In this document: in pieces, positions 17,394 through 26,017 of the stretch | Position numbering within the stretch: the stretch's first letter is position 1 | Layout: each line of letters starts with the position of its first letter | Source: UBA7985 sp002690455 | GTDB lineage: Bacteria; Pseudomonadota; Alphaproteobacteria; UBA7985 | NCBI GenBank assembly: GCA_965662775.1 | Contig: CBFIIW010000003.1 | Span: 1-64,000, forward strand | Length of the DNA stretch: 64,000 nucleotides | Direction of reading: 5' to 3' | Position numbers and translations under genes: made by a program | The notes under the pieces: generated by a model | Databases searched by the model: none | Told to the model about the DNA's origin: nothing | Seen by the model: only the letters and a program-made list of their open reading frames with translations

Positions 17394-17999
17394 ATGACTA
17401 AAATTTGGCTGGCTGGCATTGCAGCCTTGATGATGACTGTTGGTACCCCCTTAGCCCACGCCCAGAAAAAAATTGCCGTTCACAAAGCGTTAGAATTTTC
17501 CGCGTTGAAGGTCACGGACGCGACGAGCATTAGCGCGTGCGAAAATCAGCAGGGAAGCCTCATTGGACTTGTAAACGATGGATATTCGACGTTTGCAGCT
17601 GGTGAGATTGCAGATTACAAAAAGATTCGCTCTCGAATTAAGCGGGGAATTCGAATCCATAATAAAACGTGTGGAAGTGTGAAAGCAAAATGGGCAAAAT
17701 TTAACCCTGAGACCGTAAAGCCAAAGTATTTTCACAACCACCTTGTTTATGAAATTGAGCCTTATGAAGAAATGGCTGAGGCAGAAACGTGCATTCAGTA
17801 TACTGATAAAGTCGAATATAAGACTGGACAGTATCAGGAGTACATCGAAAAATTTTCAGATGATCCAGTAAAAAATGCAGATTATGCCGGCTTATTGGAA
17901 GATGCAGCCGCTACATTGTATGATTATGTCCTGACATATGAGAATCTACAGTGTGGTGCTGTGAAAACAGGGCGTAAGCTCGTAGATTTGCTCGAGTAG
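17394..17999 (+). CDS. Small secreted protein with four cysteines, unknown function
   Basis: I do not recognise this 201-residue protein. ATG 17394 gives a textbook signal peptide (MTKIWLAGIAALMMTVGT, cleavage near AHA-Q); the longer frame from 17316 adds AT-rich leader. The mature part is hydrophilic, rich in Lys, Glu and Tyr, and has exactly four cysteines (in SACEN, KTCGS, ETCIQ, LQCGA), so two disulfides in the periplasm are plausible. The gene and its leader are clearly more AT-rich than all neighbours, which suggests acquisition or unusual selection. Confidence 0.65.
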   Translation: MTKIWLAGIAALMMTVGTPLAHAQKKIAVHKALEFSALKVTDATSISACENQQGSLIGLVNDGYSTFAAGEIADYKKIRSRIKRGIRIHNKTCGSVKAKWAKFNPETVKPKYFHNHLVYEIEPYEEMAEAETCIQYTDKVEYKTGQYQEYIEKFSDDPVKNADYAGLLEDAAATLYDYVLTYENLQCGAVKTGRKLVDLLE

Positions 18000-18089
18000 T
18001 TCGGTCCCCGGTTGCTGGAATTAAACCCACAGCCGGGGTGCCTTCCTCTGCTGACGTGCAGTAAAGCCAGACGGGCCGAGGCATTCTAT

Positions 18090-18641
18090 CTATCGGCCGC
18101 AAGTGTCACCGATCACCAGTGTCAGACCATTTTCACTGGCGACAAAAGCGCCTTGTGAGTCCAGCGCATCGGCGGCACGATCGATTGCACTAAATTCTAA
18201 GCCCCGCGCCAGTGCAGCTTCAACGATTGCACGCTGGCTCATCTCGCATCCGTTTTGCCCCATGATGTCTACCAAAGTGGCTTCCGACGAGTTGGGGCTG
18301 ATCTCGGGCTGCGCTACAACAGTTCCGGCGCAAAGATCGCCGGTGACCAGCACGAAATCTCCATTTACATCACGCCGGACGCCGTGGGCTCTGATGAGCC
18401 GATCCAGGCTGTCCTTCATGTCGATGGGCGCTAAGCCTTCGACCGAGAGGCTGCGGTCGACAACTTCGCGAAAGGTCAGGCGGCAGTCACTCAGTTCGAA
18501 CCAGCCAACGAGGATGTCTTCTGCACGATCCTGCGCGACGGTGAGGGAACTGGCACTGGTCAGAGCGGCGGCGATTGCGGCGAGGGTGACAAGAGGGGGC
18601 AGCACGGCCTTAGTGAAGGTTTTTCTGATCGTTTCAGTCAT
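18090..18641 (-). CDS. Secreted protein with two Cys-bounded repeats, unknown function
   Basis: This 183-residue protein has a signal peptide or anchor (VLPPLVTLAAIAAALTSASS). The mature part appears to be two copies of a module of about 58 residues, each starting with a Cys (SDCRLTF; NGCEMSQ) and ending G-D-x-C (VTGDLCAG; VIGDTCGR). Similar hypothetical proteins occur in alphaproteobacteria; no function is known to me. ATG 18641 lies 5 bases after the dehydratase stop codon, with GGGAG well placed before it, so the two genes form an operon. Starting at 18692 would overlap the upstream gene. Confidence 0.7.
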   Translation of the reverse strand: MTETIRKTFTKAVLPPLVTLAAIAAALTSASSLTVAQDRAEDILVGWFELSDCRLTFREVVDRSLSVEGLAPIDMKDSLDRLIRAHGVRRDVNGDFVLVTGDLCAGTVVAQPEISPNSSEATLVDIMGQNGCEMSQRAIVEAALARGLEFSAIDRAADALDSQGAFVASENGLTLVIGDTCGR

Positions 18642-18646
18642 GGCGA

Positions 18647-19582
18647 TCAGGCTCCCTTCATGAACCAGTCCGGCTCTGCATTGGCACCACAAAGCAGAAC
18701 AGCAACGCGTTCATCCTTTTCCGGGAGGTAAGCACCGGAAGTGAGGGCTGCAAGGGCGGTAGCGGCACTGGGCTCAACCACGATCCGGCTGGCTTCCCAA
18801 AGGCGCCTTTGGGCCTCAAACGTGTCGGCGTCAGAAACAACGACATGACCGGCAAGCCACATTTGCGCAGCGGCCCAGCCTCGGTCACCAATGGCGCTTG
18901 CGCCAAGTGCGCTGGCCGATATCCCACTGGGCAAAATGGAGACCTGCTCGTTTTTCTCTCGACTTGGTGCCATAGAGGCGGTCAGCTCAGTTTCAACCGA
19001 AATCACCCTGACATCGTCCTGATACTGAGACAGGATCCCGCCAATCAGGCCGCCGCCGCCAACCGAAACCAACAGGGTATCAATGTGCGCCTGGGCTGAA
19101 AGTTCCAGCGCTACTGTACCTTGACCGGCGAGCGTTGCGTCGCTGTCAAAAGGGTGGATTTCCAGTGCGCCAGTGCGCGCTGCGTGAGCTTGGCACTCAA
19201 TGTATGCCTGGCCGACCGGATCTGGAACGGCGATCACCGTGGCGCCGAACCCACGCATGCGGCGTAATTTGACCTCGGCAGCAATGGCCGCTGGCACGTA
19301 GATGGTCGAAGGAATGCCCAGCGCGGTCGCTGCATAAGCAACCCCGGCACCATGGTTTCCCCCCGACGTAGCGACCACCCCAGCTTCACTTAGCGTCTGG
19401 GTCAGTAGGTTATTGAAAGCGCCACGCAGTTTGAACGAGCCGGTCGCTTGCAGGTGTTCCAGCTTGAGTGTCACCGGGAACCCCAGGCCCAAGGCGTCGA
19501 CATCCATTTCCGCCACTGGGGTGCGACGGATATGGGGAGAAATGCGCCCGTAGGCGGCTTCAATTTCGGCGCGTCCAATCAT
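18647..19582 (-). CDS. PLP-dependent threonine/serine dehydratase family enzyme
   Basis: This 311-residue fold-type II PLP enzyme has the Schiff-base lysine in GSFKLRGAFN, the substrate-binding SGGNHGAGVAYAA, and the phosphate-binding glycine loop SVGGGGLIGG. It lacks a C-terminal ACT-like regulatory domain, so it resembles catabolic threonine dehydratase or serine racemase rather than IlvA. Expected reaction: deamination of threonine (or serine, hydroxyaspartate) to the 2-oxo acid plus ammonia. The exact substrate cannot be read. It is followed immediately by the duplicated Cys-protein gene. Confidence 0.88.
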   Translation of the reverse strand: MIGRAEIEAAYGRISPHIRRTPVAEMDVDALGLGFPVTLKLEHLQATGSFKLRGAFNNLLTQTLSEAGVVATSGGNHGAGVAYAATALGIPSTIYVPAAIAAEVKLRRMRGFGATVIAVPDPVGQAYIECQAHAARTGALEIHPFDSDATLAGQGTVALELSAQAHIDTLLVSVGGGGLIGGILSQYQDDVRVISVETELTASMAPSREKNEQVSILPSGISASALGASAIGDRGWAAAQMWLAGHVVVSDADTFEAQRRLWEASRIVVEPSAATALAALTSGAYLPEKDERVAVLLCGANAEPDWFMKGA

Positions 19583-19840
19583 GATGAGGCCTCATTGTCC
19601 ATGTGTCGCGACCATTACCCTCTTCAGGGCACGGCGCGAAGTACTGATTGTTCCTGTGAGTCAGGCAGCCCAGTTTGACGCCTTGGGTCAAGCCCTCATG
19701 CGCCCTGGCAGGGGCGAAAGGTAATAGCAGGCAAGGCTTGCCCCTTGCATCAAGCTTCTATAGGCAGGCAGACTGCTTTTGCACGGCGGGCTGCGCTCGC
19801 CATCCTGCCGCTATCTTGCAATGCCATGAAGAGGTCCGAC

Positions 19841-20512
19841 ATGACGAATTACCTGCATCAGGCAGACCTGCCCGACGACGTCGACCTCGGGCCTGTTTTT
19901 GCGATAGATACCGAGACCATGGGGCTGAACCTGACCCGTGATCGCCTTTGCCTTGTTCAGGTCAGCGACGGCAACGGCGATGCACACCTGGTGCAGATGC
20001 CTCAACGCTCCATGCCCGGCACAGCGCCCTTCGCCGGCGCTGTGGCCACAACAGCAACAGCCTCTGCGCCACTGGCCCCGAACCTCTGTCGGCAGCTAGG
20101 AGATCCGAACCGGCTCAAGCTCATGCACTTTGCCCGCTTTGATATCGCAAGCGTGTACGCCTATCTGGGCGTATTGATGACGAACGTGTACTGCACCAAG
20201 CTCGCAAGCCGGATGATCCGTACCACAACTGACCGGCACGGGCTGCGTGATCTGTGCAAGGAGATGCTCGGTGTGGAAATCTCCAAGTTCAACCAAACCA
20301 GCGACTGGGGCGCGGTGACCCTAAGCCCGGAACAGCTGGACTATGCGGCCTCGGACGTGCTGCACCTGCACGCGCTTCGGAGCAAGCTCGATGGGCTGCT
20401 CGAACGGGAGGGCCGATTGGCACTGGCGCAAAGGTGCTTCGATTTCCTGCCGCATCGTGCCCAGCTTGACCTGCTTGGCTGGGACGAGCGAGACATCTTT
20501 GCCCACAGTTGA
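19841..20512 (+). CDS. rnd: Ribonuclease D (DEDDy exonuclease)
   Basis: This short-form RNase D has 223 residues and only the 3'-5' exonuclease domain, without HRDC domains. Motif I is FAIDTETMGL, motif II lies in LMHFARFDIA, and motif III in LDYAASDVLHL. It trims the 3' ends of tRNA and other structured RNAs. ATG 19841 has AGAGG 6-7 nt upstream. A low-complexity Ala/Thr/Pro insert (about residues 52-76, including VATTATASAPLAP) separates motif I from motif II and seems longer than usual. It overlaps the start of the lptC-like gene by 14 bases. Confidence 0.9.
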   Translation: MTNYLHQADLPDDVDLGPVFAIDTETMGLNLTRDRLCLVQVSDGNGDAHLVQMPQRSMPGTAPFAGAVATTATASAPLAPNLCRQLGDPNRLKLMHFARFDIASVYAYLGVLMTNVYCTKLASRMIRTTTDRHGLRDLCKEMLGVEISKFNQTSDWGAVTLSPEQLDYAASDVLHLHALRSKLDGLLEREGRLALAQRCFDFLPHRAQLDLLGWDERDIFAHS

Positions 20513-20864
20513 GACCCGAGCGCCGCTCGCACAGACCGCACCGCGATCCCGGCGATCCCGGCGAGGGCGGCTTGTCGCTGCTGCCCGAATTGCGTTGGTT
20601 CTTTTGTGTTGTGGACTGGGAGCGGCCGCTCTGTTGACCCGAGCGACCTCAACCGGGGGTGATCGACTGTCGATCGTTGGTCCACCGGATGGTTTGACTG
20701 CGCCAGCGTCGGCTGAAGGCGCATCTTCACTCCAGCTCAACGGTCCGGTTGAGTTCGTCGGCGCTCATGGCCTGTCGCTGTCAGCGCAGGACGGCGCGAC
20801 GCTTGACCCGGATGGGGCATCTTTCACGCTTCTCGGCCGTTCGCAGGCCTCCACCAGTCGTTAA
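20499..20864 (+). CDS. Very short LptC-like protein
   Basis: Position and layout suggest LptC, the bitopic inner-membrane protein that passes LPS from LptBFG to LptA. From TTG 20499 it has 121 residues: a basic N-terminus, one transmembrane helix (ARIALVLLCCGLGAAALL), and about 75 periplasmic residues with a beta-like stretch (LQLNGPVEFVGAHGLSLSAQ). Typical LptC has about 190-220 residues, so most of the jellyroll would be missing. The start is uncertain because the reading frame stays open upstream inside rnd. No frameshift was found that would extend it. Identification rests mainly on context. Confidence 0.5.
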   Translation: MPTVETRAPLAQTAPRSRRSRRGRLVAAARIALVLLCCGLGAAALLTRATSTGGDRLSIVGPPDGLTAPASAEGASSLQLNGPVEFVGAHGLSLSAQDGATLDPDGASFTLLGRSQASTSR

Positions 20865-20900
20865 TGGTCTAGACGTTCAGTCTGGGCTAAAGTTGAAAGC

Positions 20901-21785
20901 ATGAAACAACGCCTGTCTTCCCTGCTTATCGGCGTGTCGGCTGCTATTCGTGCACGATGGAAGGCCGCGTCTGCGGTTCCTTCAGCGGCTGTTACGGCTT
21001 CTCGGCTCGTTCTGGTTACGGTCCTCGCATTCGCTTGTTTTGACCCGGCACCGGTGCCGGCGGTGGCCCAATCGCGCGCAACCGGCAGCGATTTTGACCT
21101 TGCCGCGCAGAACGGCATTTCCTTCGACGCCAACACAGGTGTGTATCGCGCCACCGGAGAGGTGCAGTTGGTCGTTGGCGACTGGGTGGTTCTCGCCGAT
21201 GGCATTGAAGCCAGCCTCCGGGAAAATGAACTCTCGGTCAGTGGTCATGGCCAGACCGGACCAGACCTCTCTAAGATTACAGCCTCGGGCGGGGTCTTTG
21301 TCCGCAATCCGCAGGTCACCGCCCGATGTGAGACACTAACGCTCGACCCCGACCGTGAAACTGTCAACCTGACCGGTCCTGGCGTGGTTCTGCAGCTCGA
21401 AGGCAGCCGACTGGTGACCGATGGCGTTTTACGGTTCGATGCACGTGCGGGTCGCTTCAGCCTTGATGGCGCCTTCATTCTGCAGTGGGACGGCCTGCGG
21501 CTGTCGGCAGAGGCAGCTTCGGGGGCACTTGATGAAACCCGATTAGCCTTGCTGGAGGCCCGTGGTGGGGCTGCGCTGGAGGGAACTGGCTGGCGCGCGG
21601 CGGCGCAAACAGTGCGCTTCGATCAGGCGGCGGCGCAGGTTCGGCTCAATGGCGCGGCTGTGGTGCAGCAGGGCGATTTGATGCTTTCAGGAACCGGGCT
21701 GGTCTACGACCTCGATACCGGTAGCCTCATGCTTGATGGCGGGGCGGGTGGGCGCATCTCCGGTACGTTGAGCGGCCAGCCATGA
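20901..21785 (+). CDS. lptA: LptA/OstA-like LPS transport protein
   Basis: This 294-residue protein has an N-terminal export segment (about 33-56, ending PAVAQS), then repeated beta-strand units of the OstA type: ATGEVQLVVGDWVVLADGIEA, ASGGVFVRNPQVTARCETL, and GSRLVTDGVLRFD. LptA bridges the inner and outer membranes as a beta-jellyroll filament carrying LPS. It is about 100 residues longer than E. coli LptA; the extra C-terminal part (WRAAAQTVRFDQAAAQVRL onward) looks like further jellyroll. It overlaps lptB by four bases (ATGA), so the two are translationally coupled. Confidence 0.82.
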   Translation: MKQRLSSLLIGVSAAIRARWKAASAVPSAAVTASRLVLVTVLAFACFDPAPVPAVAQSRATGSDFDLAAQNGISFDANTGVYRATGEVQLVVGDWVVLADGIEASLRENELSVSGHGQTGPDLSKITASGGVFVRNPQVTARCETLTLDPDRETVNLTGPGVVLQLEGSRLVTDGVLRFDARAGRFSLDGAFILQWDGLRLSAEAASGALDETRLALLEARGGAALEGTGWRAAAQTVRFDQAAAQVRLNGAAVVQQGDLMLSGTGLVYDLDTGSLMLDGGAGGRISGTLSGQP

Positions 21786-22531
21786 CGACCGCAGCATCAT
21801 CTGATACTGGGCGCGAAGGCCTGTTGGTTGACGGGCTATGTGTCACCCGTGCTGGCCGGACGGTCGTACACAACCTGTCACTGCAGGTTGCGCCAGGACA
21901 ACTGGTCGGCCTGCTTGGCCCTAATGGCGCGGGGAAGAGCACGGCGTTTCAGGCAATCATCGGTCTTGTCCAGAGCCAGAGCGGGGGCATCAGCCTGAAT
22001 GGTCAATCGCTGGAGCGGCTCCCAATGTTTCGCCGTGCTCGTGCTGGGCTGGGTTATATGCCGCAGGACGCCACCGTATTTACCGGCCTCACGGTTCGAC
22101 AGAACATCGCGGCCGTGATGGAAATCGGATTGCCGCGCCGCGAACGCCCGGAACACTTCGAGCATCTGGTTGAGGAATTTGCCCTCGGCGACCTCCTCGA
22201 CCAACGTGCAGAAACCCTGTCTGGTGGCCAGCGCCGCCGTCTGGAACTCGCGCGGACGTTGGCAACCCGTCCAGAAATTGTGATGCTCGATGAACCGTTT
22301 GCAGGGGTTGATCCCATTGCCATTGACGTGCTGCAGACGGCGATCAAAACCATTCAGTCGATGGGCTATGGCGTCCTGATCACAGACCACAACGTGCGTG
22401 AAACGTTGGCGCTGGTGGAGCATGTGGTGCTGATTGATAAAGGTGAAGTGCTGATTGAGGGCCCGTCGGCTGCAATTGAAGCAGATGAAGCGGCTAAAAA
22501 ACACTATTTAGGAGAGAATTTTTCTCTTTAA
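21782..22531 (+). CDS. lptB: LPS export ABC transporter ATPase
   Basis: This 249-residue cytoplasmic ATPase powers LptBFG extraction of LPS. Walker A is GPNGAGKST (46-54), the ABC signature LSGGQ (146-150), Walker B IVMLDEP (166-172), and the H-loop TDHNVRE. The YMPQDATVF Q-loop and the position between lptA and rpoN are classic for LptB. The start overlaps the end of lptA. Confidence 0.96.
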   Translation: MTTAASSDTGREGLLVDGLCVTRAGRTVVHNLSLQVAPGQLVGLLGPNGAGKSTAFQAIIGLVQSQSGGISLNGQSLERLPMFRRARAGLGYMPQDATVFTGLTVRQNIAAVMEIGLPRRERPEHFEHLVEEFALGDLLDQRAETLSGGQRRRLELARTLATRPEIVMLDEPFAGVDPIAIDVLQTAIKTIQSMGYGVLITDHNVRETLALVEHVVLIDKGEVLIEGPSAAIEADEAAKKHYLGENFSL

Positions 22532-22776
22532 ATACGGCTAAATATAGCTTGTAATTCTGATGTTCTGATCGCTGTGGCAAAAGCGCCGCAGACGCGCAAG
22601 CAATCTCCGCGCCAGATTTTATGCTCTGGCACGATTCCACCCATTTCTGGTATTAATCGTGTGATTTAGAGAACACTTTGGTTTCACTACGAGAAAACAT
22701 AAATGATTTATAATGTTTTAGATGAGAAAAGTCAGAGGCAATTTCGTGTCGAAGTCCTGGCGTCAGGGTAACGCGC

Positions 22777-24312
22777 ATGGCAATTTCACAGAATCTCGCG
22801 CTCAAACAGGGTCAGTCGCTGGTGATGACACCGCAGCTGCAGCAGGCGATTAAGCTGCTGCAGTTGTCGAATGTTGAACTTAACGAATACATTGAGCGTG
22901 AACTGGAAAAAAACCCACTGCTGGAACGGGATGAGACTCAGGGTGAGCCGCGGAGCTCGCCTGAAACTGTCTCCGCCGAGGGCGACGGCTCGGGTGGTGA
23001 GGCCCGCAGCAGCGATACGCCAAGCAGCGATCTAACACCGGTGAGCGAGTTGGCGCCGCTGGACGACGGCACGGCGGCAGTCAGCGAAATTGACGATAAC
23101 TGGCAAGGTCGGGACGACACGGCCGATGCACAGGTTGGTGCATCCGTCGCATTTGAGAACTGGGGCAGCGGCGGCAGCCGTGGTTTCGATGGTGGAGAGG
23201 ATTTCGACCTCGAAAACCGCCTTCGTTCGGAAGAATCCCTCCGCGATAAGATTGTAAGTCAGATCAACATTGAGCTCGACGATCCAGCCGATCGAATGAT
23301 TGCCTTCACGCTGATGGAAAATCTCGACGAAGCGGGGTATCTGCGGCTCGACTTACCGCAGATTGCCGACCGTATGGACTGCCCGCTCAGTCATGTCGAA
23401 GGCGTCCTGCGACATTTACAGGGCTTTGAACCAACAGGTATTTTTGCCCGTGACCTGAAAGAATGCCTGACGCTGCAACTCGCAGAGATGCGAGCCCTGG
23501 ATGGCCCGATGATGGGGTTGCTCGATAACCTTGAGCTCCTCGCCAGCGGCAACCTGCCGAAACTCGTAAAGGTATGCCGGGTCAGCCAGGAAATCTTGGT
23601 CGAACGTGTTCGACTGCTGCGTTCGGTTGACCCAAAGCCCGCGTCTTCCTTCAACATAGATGCGGCGCAAGTGGTGACGCCTGATGTGCTCCTCCGGCCC
23701 AACCCGGCTGGGGGCTGGATTGTGGAGCTGAACCCCGACAACCTGCCACGAGTTCTGGTTAACAACACCTATTCTGGCATGGTTACGGGCGGCAAACTGC
23801 GCAAAAAAGACAAAGATTATCTCAACGAGCAGATGCAGACAGCGAACTGGCTGGTTAAGGCGCTGCACCAGCGCGCCACGACCATCATGAAGGTGGCCTC
23901 GACCATCGTTGAGCGGCAGGAGCTGTTCTTCACCAAGGGTGTGCAGCATCTCAAGCCCCTCATTCTCCGCGATATTTCAGAGGCGGTGGACATTCACGAG
24001 TCGACGGTATCCCGAGCGACCACGAATAAGTACATCAGCACGCCACGCGGCATATTCGAGCTGAAATATTTCTTCACTGCGTCCATCTCGGCGGCTGGCG
24101 ACGGTGAGGCTCATTCGGCAGAGGCCGTCCGGCATCGAATCAAAGCGCTGGTCGATGCGGAACAGGCAAATGCGATCCTTTCCGACGATACGATCGTAGA
24201 CCTGCTGAAGGACGATGGCGTTGATATCGCTCGGCGGACAGTGGCAAAATACCGCGAAGCTTTGCGCATCCCATCGTCCGTGAAGCGCCGCCGCCTCAAA
24301 GCCATGGCCTGA
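22777..24312 (+). CDS. rpoN: RNA polymerase sigma-54 factor
   Basis: This 511-residue sigma factor directs polymerase to -24/-12 promoters, needing an AAA+ activator. It has the Gln/Leu-rich activator-interacting region (LVMTPQLQQAIKLLQLSNVE, near residues 16-35), an acidic linker (about 53-130), the core-binding domain, the DNA-binding segment with ESTVSRATTNKYI, and the RpoN box ARRTVAKYR near the C-terminus. A 245-bp AT-rich leader precedes it; TATAAT at 22709-22714 is a possible -10 with no good -35. The downstream hpf and ptsN are the standard neighbours. Confidence 0.97.
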   Translation: MAISQNLALKQGQSLVMTPQLQQAIKLLQLSNVELNEYIERELEKNPLLERDETQGEPRSSPETVSAEGDGSGGEARSSDTPSSDLTPVSELAPLDDGTAAVSEIDDNWQGRDDTADAQVGASVAFENWGSGGSRGFDGGEDFDLENRLRSEESLRDKIVSQINIELDDPADRMIAFTLMENLDEAGYLRLDLPQIADRMDCPLSHVEGVLRHLQGFEPTGIFARDLKECLTLQLAEMRALDGPMMGLLDNLELLASGNLPKLVKVCRVSQEILVERVRLLRSVDPKPASSFNIDAAQVVTPDVLLRPNPAGGWIVELNPDNLPRVLVNNTYSGMVTGGKLRKKDKDYLNEQMQTANWLVKALHQRATTIMKVASTIVERQELFFTKGVQHLKPLILRDISEAVDIHESTVSRATTNKYISTPRGIFELKYFFTASISAAGDGEAHSAEAVRHRIKALVDAEQANAILSDDTIVDLLKDDGVDIARRTVAKYREALRIPSSVKRRRLKAMA

Positions 24313-24498
24313 GGACGCGGGATTTCCGGTCGGAAACAGGAAATCTTCCCGGATCGAAGATTGCGATGAACCGGGTTCGTGCTTACCTCAGAGGTGAAGT
24401 TGCAGAAGCGACAGGCATCAATCGGGCATTTTTCCCTTACCCTTGGGGCACCCCCTTCTGCCGCCAACATGCACCACACCTAGACGATGGAGTTTCTC

Positions 24499-25077
24499 AT
24501 GCAGATCAGCGTTACGTCTCGCCAAATGGATGTCAGCTCGGCCCTTGAAGCACGAGCGCAGGAAGCCGTTACGGCCCTGCTCGATAAGTACTTTGGTCAT
24601 GGACTCAGCGCGGAGGTGGTGTTTTCCAAGAGCGGGGGCGGCTTTCACTGCATGATTACGGTGCACGTGCACCGTAATCTCGAGCTGCAGGCCAGCGACG
24701 AAACCAGCGATGCGCACACCAGCCTCGATCAAGCCGCCGAAAAGCTCGCGAAACGGCTGCGTCGCTACAAGCGTCGGCTGAATGACCATCGCGGACTGGC
24801 CGAGGAGGCTGAAACCCGAGCTGCACGCGCGGTGGTTTTTGAGGCGTCAGCGACTGATTCGGTGGCAGGGTACGCCGACTCCGACGCCGATGAAGGCGAT
24901 TTCGCCACCATCGTGGCGGAGCGGCAGACCGAGATCCAGCGACTAACGGTCGCGCAGGCGGTCGCGCGCCTCGATCTTTCGGGGCTTAACGCACTCCTGT
25001 TCGAATCAGATGGCAGGGTCAACCTCGTATATCGGCGGAATGATGGTAATATCGGTTGGATCGATCCGGGGCAGTAA
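24499..25077 (+). CDS. hpf: Ribosome hibernation-promoting factor, long form
   Basis: This 192-residue protein has the N-terminal RaiA/HPF domain (about 1-105; MQISVTSRQMDVSSALEARA) and a C-terminal dimerisation domain (about 140-192; ALLFESDGRVNLVYRRNDGNI). Long HPF binds idle 70S ribosomes and dimerises them into 100S particles. The start is ATG 24499, with GGAG 6 nt upstream; the ATG at 24487 overlaps that ribosome-binding site. It lies between rpoN and ptsN. The linker is acidic and variable, as usual. Confidence 0.94.
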   Translation: MQISVTSRQMDVSSALEARAQEAVTALLDKYFGHGLSAEVVFSKSGGGFHCMITVHVHRNLELQASDETSDAHTSLDQAAEKLAKRLRRYKRRLNDHRGLAEEAETRAARAVVFEASATDSVAGYADSDADEGDFATIVAERQTEIQRLTVAQAVARLDLSGLNALLFESDGRVNLVYRRNDGNIGWIDPGQ

Positions 25078-25119
25078 GTCGCCCGAGCGACCACCATCAT
25101 CTTTATTAGGATAAGAGTT

Positions 25120-25563
25120 TTGAGCGAAGCCCTTGTCGCGCCGACATTCATTGATACGAAAGTCAGTGTCACGAGTAAACGACAGTTGCTGCTGTCCCTC
25201 GCCCAGCGGGTTGCTGAACCCTATGGTGTGGAGGAGCGCGAGGTGCTGTCTGCCTTGCAGGAGCGAGAGCAGGAAGGATCAACGGGTGCCGGCGACGGTG
25301 TCGCCATTCCGCACGCCAAGTTGCCGGGATTAAATCGGACGGTGACTTACTTCGCCCGTCTGCAGGACCCCGTCGCTTACAATTCCCATGACGATATCGA
25401 CGTTGATCTGGTGTTTCTGATCCTGGCACCGGAAACCGCCAATGGCGATCATCTTAAGCTGTTGGCACGGGTTTCGCGGGCCTTTAAAGACTCAACCTTT
25501 TGTGAGCGACTGCGCGGGGCGGAAGATATCGCTGCGCTTGATATTCTGCTCAACGAAGCTTGA
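25120..25563 (+). CDS. ptsN: Nitrogen PTS EIIA component
   Basis: EIIA-Ntr is a phosphorelay protein that accepts phosphate from NPr and regulates potassium uptake, nitrogen and stress responses. This 147-residue protein has the phosphorylated histidine H65 in GVAIPHAKL and the LPGLNRTV region. It starts at TTG 25120, with AGGA about 9 nt upstream. ptsO/ptsP partners are not in the window. It is convergent with the minus-strand mntR operon. Confidence 0.95.
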   Translation: MSEALVAPTFIDTKVSVTSKRQLLLSLAQRVAEPYGVEEREVLSALQEREQEGSTGAGDGVAIPHAKLPGLNRTVTYFARLQDPVAYNSHDDIDVDLVFLILAPETANGDHLKLLARVSRAFKDSTFCERLRGAEDIAALDILLNEA

Positions 25564-25607
25564 GCGCAGGTCAGTGGGACTATGGGCCAGAGGTCGGCGG
25601 GCCACTG

Positions 25608-26012
25608 TTACTGTGGCCGGAGCGGCAGATTTTCGAGCAGGACGTCAACTTCGCTTACCGTGAAGAACAGATACATGAGACCGGCGATGGTGAAGTAGGC
25701 TGACAGCGGCGCGAGCACCAGCAGTGCGCCACCCCAACGCCACCAGCGATCCCATCGCAAATTGTTCGAAATCTCAGTGAACAACGCGTAGCTGTAATAG
25801 AGGATTGCGCTCACGCCAGCGGGCAGAAGCCAGAAGGCAACCGGACGCTGGTCGATTAAGTTGATGGGGCCGAATACGGCACAGACCAACCAGCAACCGA
25901 TGCAGAAAATCAGCGCGATCAGATTCAACCGGAAAAGCACCATACCGCGAAACAAACGGCGACGTTCATCTTCGGTCAGAAGGGAACTCTGCTCGAAATA
26001 GCGCCGTGCCAT
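25608..26012 (-). CDS. Small three-TM membrane protein, unknown function
   Basis: This 134-residue protein has three hydrophobic segments (LIALIFCIGCWLVCAVFG; PVAFWLLPAGVSAILYYSYAL; GALLVLAPLSAYFTIAGLMYL). No family is recognised. ATG 26012 lies 5 bases after the hsp20 stop codon, so it is the last gene of the mntR-hsp20 transcript. Confidence 0.65.
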   Translation of the reverse strand: MARRYFEQSSLLTEDERRRLFRGMVLFRLNLIALIFCIGCWLVCAVFGPINLIDQRPVAFWLLPAGVSAILYYSYALFTEISNNLRWDRWWRWGGALLVLAPLSAYFTIAGLMYLFFTVSEVDVLLENLPLRPQ

Positions 26013-26017
26013 GGCCG

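Noticed and set aside
22682..22714. Sigma-70 promoter for rpoN with TATAAT at 22709
   Set aside because: The -10 is perfect, but no -35 hexamer lies at 16-18 bases, so I did not list it as a feature.
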